Positions 56,199 to 64,000 of a stretch of 64,000 bases of DNA are shown here, in pieces. This DNA is from Tetracentron sinense (lineage: Eukaryota > Streptophyta > Magnoliopsida > Trochodendrales > Trochodendraceae). A program made the position numbers and the translations under genes. The first letter of the stretch is position 1. Each line of letters begins with the position of its first letter. The stretch lies in the NCBI GenBank assembly GCA_015143295.1, contig CM026574.1, positions 10,356,938 through 10,420,937 of the forward strand, in the 5' to 3' direction. Under the pieces are notes generated by a model that saw only the letters and a list, made by a program, of their open reading frames with translations, ran no database searches and was not told the origin of the DNA.

Positions 56199-56228
56199 GC
56201 GGCGAAGAACAGAGCCTTCAAGAACAAA

Positions 56229-56270
56229 ATGGCTATGGCGATTCGATTGTCTTCCCAACCCCCCAAAACT
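56229..56270 (+). CDS. Candidate first coding exon of an unknown gene
   Basis: ATG in a purine-rich context (aacaaaATGG) after a CT-rich leader, coding MAMAIRLSSQPPKT in 14 codons, followed by a strong donor 'gtaagttt'. The Ser/Arg-rich, acid-free start would suit a plastid transit peptide. I did not find a convincing next exon within 7.7 kb downstream, where later sequence is mostly transposon. It is either the start of a gene with a long TE-filled intron that continues beyond the window, or a detached exon left by rearrangement. Function unknown. Confidence 0.45.
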
Positions 56271-58044
56271 GTAAGTTTCAGAATCTCTCTTTTACCTCTC
56301 TCTCTCATTCCTAAACTTGCTATTGTATTATCTCAATCTGGCATCATTTCGTAATATAGAAAAAACCCTCTGAAATAAACAAGTTCTGTAAGAATTTTCT
56401 CATCAAACTTTGTATAAAAAAGAAAAAAAAAAAAGCTTCAATAAAGCTAATTATTAATGGTTCTTGGGTACACGATCGATCGAATCCTTCAAAGAAGTAC
56501 CCATTAAACAAAATGTTCCCGGAAATTTTTGTTTGTCGAATGGAAATTGCTTGTAATCGAGAAGAATATGGTACAGTTATGAAGGTGTTGGATTATTTGA
56601 TTTTTCAGAAAGGATGTAGATAATTGGTGCCATTGAGCTCGATGGATGAAAGCTATATTAGTTATAGAAAAGGGATTAGAAGAGGAGTCAATTAGAGTGG
56701 TTAGAGAAGGATGTAGGAATATTAGTTTTTTTTTTGCCCAATGAGGGAATTTGGGTTTGCCGGATTGGATTTGTACTTGTGGGATTTTAGGTTTGAATGA
56801 TTCTTCTTATATTTGATTGATGTCGAAGATAAATTGTGATGTTTTCTGGTTGATTAATGAGCAGAGAGGAGGAAATTTTCTGGTTACAATACACTGAATG
56901 GGTGAAAATTTAAATTTAATTATTTTTTGGTACCTCCTTGCTCGATTTTTTTAGCTGTTGATACATGTGTAAACAGTTTTCCATAGGGCGGCCTTACAAT
57001 GACTGCCAAAGGGATTGAAAAAAAAACCAGATTGGAAAGCTCTCATAAGGAAGTAAATTAGCATAAAGTTTTGGTAAATCATCTAATCAAGGAGCACCAT
57101 ATAAAGATACACCTGAGTCACGTATCTTTATAACCACATAAAGAGTTGTTGGATTCGAAGATTCGAAGCTTTGCTGAGATGGAGTTTTGGTCCTTTGTCT
57201 ACAAACTTCTCCTCAAGTATTTCTGGGTGATTTGCAATCTTGAAGTAGCTCAAATCTACTGCATCGACTGTTCTTCCTCAGTTTTCCTAAAAGAGCAAAT
57301 TAAAAGAGATTGAAAGAAGAATCAATGAACATGGTTAGAGGAAGAGGAAAGGGAACAATCTAGAACACATAAATTCCTTTCTAGATCTAATACTCTCTCC
57401 TTAGAGAAAAAGGTTTCTCCTGAAAAGTATGCTGATCTCTCCTGAAATCTTAAATAGTTTAATCATGTGCGAATATCCTCTATTTATAGAGAATGATCTC
57501 AACTCAGGTTACTCGAATTGAAAATATCTCAGAGTTGATATGACATGTAACAAATTCTGACAAAGGACAACTGTATTATGTTAAGGAAGCTGTCAGCTCA
57601 TCAAACTGTTACAACCGACTAAAGGTTGTAATTGACTCCTTTGGGCAGTTATGATCTAAACAACCCTTCAGATGTATTCTTCAAAGGTTAAAAAGTAAAC
57701 TACTTCCAAAAGCGTTTATCTGTTTAACAAATTTCTTCTGAGCCCTCCAAACCACATTCCATCATCCTTCCCCAAATACATAAAACTAATACATTGTCAA
57801 AGGCGGGTCATACGCCTTTGTGATGCTTTGTCTTAAAGAGATCATAGGTACTGGACAAGGGCACCAGTCTCAGGGCGGATATGAAATCTATCGTCAGGCC
57901 TCAATCATCTAGTGTGTTGAGAATGAGACTATAGAGGCCACACTCCTCCACTAGCCCACAAGAAATGGGGCAAGAGCCATCCCAAATTCCTTCCTGACTA
58001 TCAGCCAAGGAGTAATCCGTACTGCTGGAATAGGAGATGGGGGA
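56271..58044. other. Putative intron or intergenic stretch
   Basis: The first 600 bp are T-rich and intron-like. Around 57150-57770 lies a less AT-rich stretch with a minus-strand TATA-like 'ctataaatag' (57480-57489), which could be an LTR or promoter remnant. Nothing firmer is seen. Confidence 0.4.
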
Positions 58045-59312
58045 GAACACACTCTTGTAAGCGAGTGGTCTATGGCCATCAGGTTATTTAAACTCTTTAA
58101 TCCAACGGTTAAGGAGGGCACCAAAAATAAGGAGGGGTTTTCGTTTTGGGGAGAAACTGGCTTTCCTTAAAACCGAAAATCCCCCGTTCTCTCCCTCCTC
58201 TCTCCTCTCATACTGTCCCTTCGTTTTTTATTTATTTCTAGAACACCAGGGGTAGTGCAACAGCGGCTGCGAGCCTACGTAGGCGGAGGATGACCAGCAG
58301 TGGGATTGTGCAAGGGCAAGCAGCAACATGATCTAGATCTACACGGATGACTCAAGATTTCTCCCAACATTGTGCTTGTCATGAGCCTTGAATCTATAGC
58401 CTTTGTTGTAAGGATTAAACATTTTCAGGAGATGTATGGGTCCCAACCGAAATCAATGCATACAAGTTTTGGATGATACATATAAATTGTTCTCTAAAAT
58501 AAAATCACATTAAAATTTTTAAAAATCAAATGAGTTATAGGAACCAAATTTACCAAATGTAGTCATGGGTACCGACTCAGAAACAAAGTAGCAAACACAA
58601 TTGCAATTACACAATGAATGAGAAGTTGAAAACATAAATAACTAATAAATGATGTATATTGCCCGTTTCGTATCAATATAAATATTGTACAGGGAACTAC
58701 CGAAGCCTATACGTATCGTTCCTTTCGTGTCGTTTTCAGCGATTATTTTCATGCCATTTTGCATGTCATAGGTAAGTTATACCTGGTGCCTAGAGAGGTC
58801 GGGAGGTCTTAGTGGTACAAAGAAGTTCATCAGATGTTGCTTCTTTATAAATTGACTAAATTACTAGCAATATGGATGTAATTTTGCTTTTAGTTTGAGT
58901 TCTCTATAATATTCGTCGAAGCCAAAACATTTTGGTTTTAGTTAACGAGGATGTAGCAGTAGTTTGCTACCATGTTGTTCCAATGCTCTGGATCCTGTCA
59001 ATCATGGTTTGTGAACCATATCGATTCCAGTAAATTTCTTGCATTCATCTTGTTTGGTATTCTTTTTGGTTCCTTAGGCGATTGATCAATCTATGACCTT
59101 TCGTTGTTGTGAATGTGATTTGGTAGTAAAAGCACCCCATAATCATTGGGATTTCGGTGGGAGAAAATGAGAGACTTTCGGTTTAAGGAAAGTCAGTTTC
59201 TCCTGAAAGCCAAAGCCACACACATTGTTGGGATTTGCCTTCCTTACACATTGGATTCAAGAACTTAAACGATCTGATGACCATAGACCACTCACTTATA
59301 AGAGGTTTCTAT
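58045..59312. mobile_element. Non-autonomous DNA transposon, about 1.27 kb, 150-bp TIRs
   Basis: Left 58045-58198 and right 59160-59312 are inverted: 'gagtggtctatgg.catcag', 'gagaaactg.ctttccttaa' and 'accgaaa' in the same order. The interior has no transposase; GC-richer sequence at 58240-58330 looks unlike its surroundings and may be captured. Mutator-like by TIR length (inference). Confidence 0.75.
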
Positions 59313-60103
59313 CATTGGTGCTAATAAGAATGTTACTAAGAATGTTACTCTTTATCTATCTATCTATAAATATGTGTGTGTGAATCACCATTTCCATTTA
59401 GGTATCAGCATGGTTTGAAATGTCGACGAATCGAGGGGTCCTGACATATCTACATGGGGTACTATAAATGTTTTACAGAATATCACACGATATATCGTTG
59501 ATATCGTGGGATATTTTAGGTAATGTTGGTTTTTAAGCTATAAAATGGAGCCAAATCCTATTTACAACTTATTTACATAAAATATCATATATTTTTTTTT
59601 CATTTACTTAAGATATTTATATGTAACTAAGATTATACCCCTCATTTGAATTCAATAAAAATTATCTTAGATCTAAATTCTGGAAGAATAAAAAGTCAAC
59701 TTTCCAATTCAAAAAAAAATCCGGTTTTTATTGTCTTTTTCAGAATTTCAACTTTCAAATGCTAAGGCATTTTTCAAATTTTAAAATTTTATAAATTCTA
59801 CCATATCAAAACATTACTAAAACCCAAAAGTCCGGTGAAAAAAGTCTCATACTTCAGTCTTCAAAAATATTTTCATCTATGGGGTCAAAAGTCAACTAAT
59901 AGTTCAGTAGAAAAAAGACTTAATTCAAGCTTTATAAAAAAAATTAAATATATTATGGGTACCTTCCATTTAAAATACTCCCAAATTTAAATTGTAAAAG
60001 AATCATATGAATATGTTTCTGGTATGACCCGTTTGGATGAATATGGAGGTGTATAGCCTTCTATGATAGTGTCAATGACAATTGTGCTTCAGTATCCACA
60101 GGA
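59313..60103. other. Intergenic stretch, AT-rich
   Basis: A palindrome-rich patch at 59480-59520 ('atatcacacgatatatcgttgatatcgtgggatat') suggests a MITE end. Otherwise nothing is recognised. Confidence 0.4.
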
Positions 60104-60290
60104 ACAAGAGGGGAGGTTTTTGCAATTTCACCAAACCTTAGGGGAGGTCAATGTAATTTCAGAAACAAGATGGGAGGTTTATGCAATTTCACAAAACCTC
60201 AAAGGAGGTAGTGTAATTTAATAAACTAGAGGGGAGGTTTCTGCAATTTCACTAAACCTCAAGGGAAGTCAGTGTAATTTACCTCAAAAA
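60104..60290 (+). repeat. Tandem repeat, about 60-bp period, three units
   Basis: 'ggggaggtttttgcaatttc' recurs near 60110, 60171 and 60231, each followed by 'aaacct.a..ggaggt' and 'gtaattt'. Confidence 0.88.
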
Positions 60291-61140
60291 CAATCATGGG
60301 AGGCCGAAGACTCACAAATCTATTTATACGAGCATCTGTAAGCAGTGTTACCTAGGCACGTGGTACGGGTGCCAAGTGTTCAGGTGTCTAGGGGTGTTCG
60401 GCATGACAAGCTCAGAAAATCCCAATATGGCAGCCCAAACGTACAATTTTTTAAAAATGATTGAATATATATATATATAACACAACTTTTAAATAACAAT
60501 AATAATAAAAAGAGATCACTAATCCCCAATTTGTGTTAAATAAGTATATACCTAAGTTATAAAAATACTCATATAGGGAGTAAAAATGATCAACAAGAGA
60601 GAGAAGAGAAGAGAGAGACGTACATATTGATTGTTGTTGTCACTGCTCTCCTAGTAAAATTTCGTTTGTGTTTTAAAAAAAAAACACAATTTGACAAAAA
60701 GTTTCTTACAATTGTATTTTTAAAATGATACGACATACTTGAAGCACCATGTACCTAATCATAATGTTGATGTCACCATGACATGGTAGGAGTGTCGTGT
60801 TGTGCCATGGAGTGTTGTGTCCAAGTGTTGGTAAGACAAAATTTGGGAAAATTGAAATACCTAGGTAACACTGTCTGTATGTAACGCAGAGAGAATTTTA
60901 TATCATCCCAAAATAGCATTGTCTTGATTGGGTCTCGGCATTGCAGTTGAATGTGCAGAAAAATTGAGCTATTTCATTGTTTCTATGTTTAGAAGAGAAA
61001 AATTAGTATTTGTGTTGAATTCGGGATCTTCTGGAATAATAATAGTCCGTACACAACATGAAACTTACTAACCTTTCTTCAATCTTCTACCCCTCTAAAG
61101 GAGTAAAAAAAATTGAAGACCAACTAACTTGGTTTGGGCG
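60291..61140. other. Intergenic stretch with a MITE-like inverted pair
   Basis: 'cagtgttacctaggcac' near 60345 and, reversed, 'cagtgttacctaggtatttc' near 60870 suggest a 530-bp MITE spanning about 60344-60872. No gene is seen. Confidence 0.55.
60344..60872. mobile_element. Candidate MITE, about 530 bp
   Basis: Terminal 'cagtgttacctagg' on the left and its reverse complement 'cctaggtaacactg' on the right, 14 bp exact, around AT-rich non-coding sequence with a TA microsatellite at 60465-60479. Confidence 0.75.
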
Positions 61141-62350
61141 TATAAAGGGAAAATTTTCGGGACTAGTGGTACCTTACAGGGGTTGCATGGTTCATGTCCT
61201 GTACATTCGTCTGCATGTGTACGTCATCCATACCCTTTGTCATATGGCACGCTCTTCGAAGGAAGTGACATTCCGTACATAATCATCCAAAGTTCAGCTC
61301 GGGTTCGTCCTCCAGAAGGTGGGCGGTCGTCCGACCTATCATACACTCCGACGAGCAAGTCAGTATAAGGCATAGGCATATGAGCATGAGAGTGTGGAGA
61401 TACTTATCGTGAGGTCATTGAGCATATGTGCTTGAGGACAGGCTCTGGTGTCGTGCTCTGGAGGATGAGCGATGGAGACTTAAAGGACGTAGCTCGGGAG
61501 ATATAAAGGACGTAGCTCGAGAGATGCAGAGGACGTAGCTCGGGAGACGCAAAGGATGTAGCTCAGAGAACGTTGCTCGGAGGACGTAGCTCGGAGGACA
61601 TAGCTCGGAAAACGTAGCTCGGAGGATGTAGCTCGAGTACAATCGACAGCGTAGCTCTAAGGATGGAGGACGTAACTCGGGTACAGTCAACAACGTCAGG
61701 CACGAGTTCAGGTATGAGTGTACCCAGCAGGTGATCAATTTCGTGGTCGTGCAAGTGGTAGTGTGACATTAACATATCACTAAGTAGATAAACATGAAAC
61801 ATCAGATATTGACAGAGTGTAAGGGTACCGATCATGGAGAACATCAGGCGGACATAACCGATTTGAAAGAGCATCCGGTGGCAATAATCGATCGTGAGAC
61901 CGTGGAGAGCATCAAGTGGTGCGGAGAACATCAAATGAAGAGGAGAGAATCAGGTGGGTGACTGTCTTCATAGTCCTTCGGGGTTGGGGTGTGAACGACC
62001 CAAGCCTCCCAGTTCTCCTTCTTCTTCTTCTTCTTCTAACTTTCCTTACTTTCTCTCTTGCCTTCCGCACCATCCTCCTCTCTCTGGTGATTCTTGCTTA
62101 TTTATAGGCATTTGGAATCATCATGACTTGTGTGGTCATGATGATGTCACCTTTCAGATAACACTCAAGAGAGCCAGCACATAGCCCAAGTGGGTTATGT
62201 CGGTTAATTTGTTAGAGTGGGGAATTCCCATTTTACCCATTTCTTTTATGAATTTTACCCATTATATTTAGCCCATTCTCGGTGCCTTAGACTTCGTTCG
62301 AGGTGCTGAGAATACATCATGGGTAAAATCTTTGAAGATGAAACATTGGT
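61141..62350 (-). repeat. Left (3') LTR of the minus-strand element, inner border approximate
   Basis: Matches 63103-64000 at high identity through 'cttactttctctcttgcctt'. The inner border cannot be fixed because the partner runs off the window. Confidence 0.65.
61470..61690. repeat. Minisatellite of about 18-22 bp units in the LTR
   Basis: 'ggacgtagctcgg' and close variants recur about ten times with variable linkers ('gagacgcaga', 'gagatgcaga', none). Confidence 0.9.
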
Positions 62351-63102
62351 AGGACGGTTACTCTTGCTTACAATGGGTGCAAGTGCCTGAGGATGAACAT
62401 TAGTGATAAGGCCGCTCTTCCAAATAATAGTTTACATGTTGCATATACAAACAAGTAACTTACTCCCAAGTGCTTAGAGCACGAAATTGTACATAGATCA
62501 GTAACACTTCTAAAATAAATCATCTTTTTACTTTTACGCTTGTAGGGCATGGACACATTATGAGATGACAGTAAATGAGTACGGAAGCGTCATAACGTAA
62601 CACATCATAAATGTAATAAGATAAATGACATTTCATAGGAGAGGCCTCGTGGTGGGATACCATGCTCAGATGACATTTCATTAGTATAAGTCGCTAGTTT
62701 GCTCAGATGACAATTCATTTGATTGAGCCACATGTGTCCCGTGGTGACTACCCTGCACAGATGATAAGTCATTTGACATTGTATTTGAGACACATTTCAT
62801 TTGATAGTTCATTGGTCATTCATTTGATATTTCATTTCACAATTCATTTAACCCAGAGGACGGATTTGCCCCTCCGTCTAGGGATGCACGTGTGGCATTG
62901 GCATCGCAAGTATGTAAAGATTCAAGGTGCAGTGCAAGAATACCGTATGACAACGTGACATAGATGATAGGATAGAAGAGGACCGCGGACCGAACGATCG
63001 AGCCCCTAATGTTGTGGAGAGGATGCGTACCGCTAGCCCCCAATTTCGTGAAGAGGACATTCGTTGGTTGTTTTGTTCAGATTCCTACAAATGGCGCCAT
63101 TT

Positions 63103-64000
63103 TGTAAAGGGAAAATTTTCGGGACTGGTGGTACCTTACAGGGGTTGCATGGTTCATGTCCTGTACATTCGTCTGCATGTGTACGTCATCTATACCCTTT
63201 GTCATATGGCACGCTCTTCGAAGGAAGTGACGTTCCATACATAATCGTCCAAGGTTCAGCTCAAGTTCGTCATCTACAAGGTGGGCGGTCGCCTGACTTG
63301 TCATACACTCCGACGAGCAAGTCAGAATAAGACATAGGCATATGAGCATAAGAGTGTGGAGATACTTATCGTGAAGTCATTGAGCATATGTGTTTGAGGA
63401 CGGGCTCTGGTGTCGTGCTCTGGAGGACGAGCGATGGAGACGTAGAGGATGTAGCTCGGGAGATATAGAGGACGTAGCTTGGGAGATGCAGAGGACGTAG
63501 CTCGGGAGACGCAGAGGATGTAGCTCGGAGAACATAGCTCGGGGAACATAGCTGGGAGGACGTAGCTCGGGTATAGTCGACAGTGTAGCTCGGAGAACGA
63601 AGGACGTAACTCGGGTACAGTCAACAACGTCAGGCACGAGTTCAGGTATGAGTGTACCCAGTAGGTGATTAATTTCGTGGTCGTGCAAGTGGTAATGTGA
63701 CATTACCATATCACTAAAGAGATAAACATGAAACATCAGATATTGACAGAGTGTAAGGGTACCGATCATGGAGAACATTAGGCAGACATGGCCAATTTGA
63801 AAGAGCATCCGGTGGCCATAATCGATCATGAGGCCGTGGAGAGCATCAAGTGGTGCGGAGAACATCAAATGAAGAGGAGAGAATCAGGTGGGTGACTGTC
63901 TTCATAGTTCTTCGGGGTTGGGGTGTGAACGACCCAAGCCTCCCAGTTCTCCTTCTTCTTCTTCTTCTTCTAACTTTCCTTACTTTCTCTCTTGCCTTCC
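63103..64000 (-). repeat. Right (5') LTR of the minus-strand element, incomplete
   Basis: Second copy of the LTR; begins 'tgtaaagggaaaattttcgg' on the plus strand. Confidence 0.7.
63430..63615. repeat. Minisatellite in the second LTR
   Basis: The same 'ggacgtagctcgg' units as at 61470-61690, with fewer units. Confidence 0.88.

Larger units (their letters stand above)
61141..64000 (-). mobile_element. Non-autonomous LTR retrotransposon, minus strand, cut by the window end
   Basis: Two near-identical blocks start at 61141 and 63103 in the same orientation and are read as LTRs on the minus strand. Just inside the right block lies 'tggcgccatttgtaggaat', close to the tRNA-Asp type binding site (TGGCGCCGTTGCCGGGGAT) of plant gypsy elements. 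A minus-strand TATA box 'cctataaataagc' lies at about 62095-62107. The interior is only about 0.7-1 kb with no gag or pol, so it is a LARD/TRIM-like or internally deleted element. The outer end of the right LTR is beyond the window. Confidence 0.72.

Noticed and set aside
55841-56308. Minus-strand open stretch of 155 codons
   Set aside because: It covers a SINE and the CT microsatellite in antisense to the candidate leader; composition explains it.
61415-61934. Minus-strand open stretches with repeats of 'PPSYVLRAT', and the similar ones at 63322-63868
   Set aside because: They are simple translations of the LTR minisatellite; they differ between the two copies and have no protein family.

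Overview
The window is nuclear DNA of a flowering plant, almost certainly a woody eudicot. The evidence is an intron-split PAD4 lipase-like immunity gene, an intronless CC-NB-ARC-LRR gene, plant-type Ty1/copia and Ty3/gypsy elements, tRNA-derived SINEs with short target duplications, and many MITEs. The species cannot be fixed from sequence alone. There are no bacterial features, rRNA genes or CRISPR arrays. Only two genes look intact; there is also an orphan first exon and a broken WD40 gene fragment.

Left part (1-13.8 kb): a LINE tail and an LTR-like stretch, then a disease-resistance gene of the RGA/CNL class on the minus strand (5769-8636). It is bracketed by a large inverted repeat (about 2333-3825 and 9495-11262). 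Its 3' flank is present twice (about 3830-5040 and 5128-5715), and a long-TIR MITE sits in only one of the copies.

Middle (13.5-35.2 kb): nested elements. A WD40 gene fragment is split by a minus-strand copia element (13813-21180, 5-bp target duplication GGAAG), itself interrupted by a 2.27-kb solo LTR (16001-18271). A recent Ty3/gypsy element of the Tat type follows (23397-35200, perfect target duplication AGTAC, LTRs about 98% alike), with an extra RNase H domain and a 43-bp tandem array before the 3' LTR.

Right part (35-56 kb): dense small elements (seven SINEs, several hAT-like and other MITEs) around PAD4 on the plus strand (44861-50374, four exons, 632 codons). PAD4 works with EDS1 and helper NLRs in immune signalling, so receptor and hub lie about 36 kb apart. 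PAD4 exon 3 lies between two oppositely oriented copies of one MITE family, and its length is a multiple of three. This is an attractive layout for exon circularisation or in-frame skipping, and is the observation I rate most worth testing.

End (56-64 kb): a possible first exon of another gene at 56229, two long-TIR non-autonomous DNA transposons, and at the edge a minus-strand LTR element with almost no interior, whose LTRs carry a GGACGTAGCTCGG-type minisatellite.
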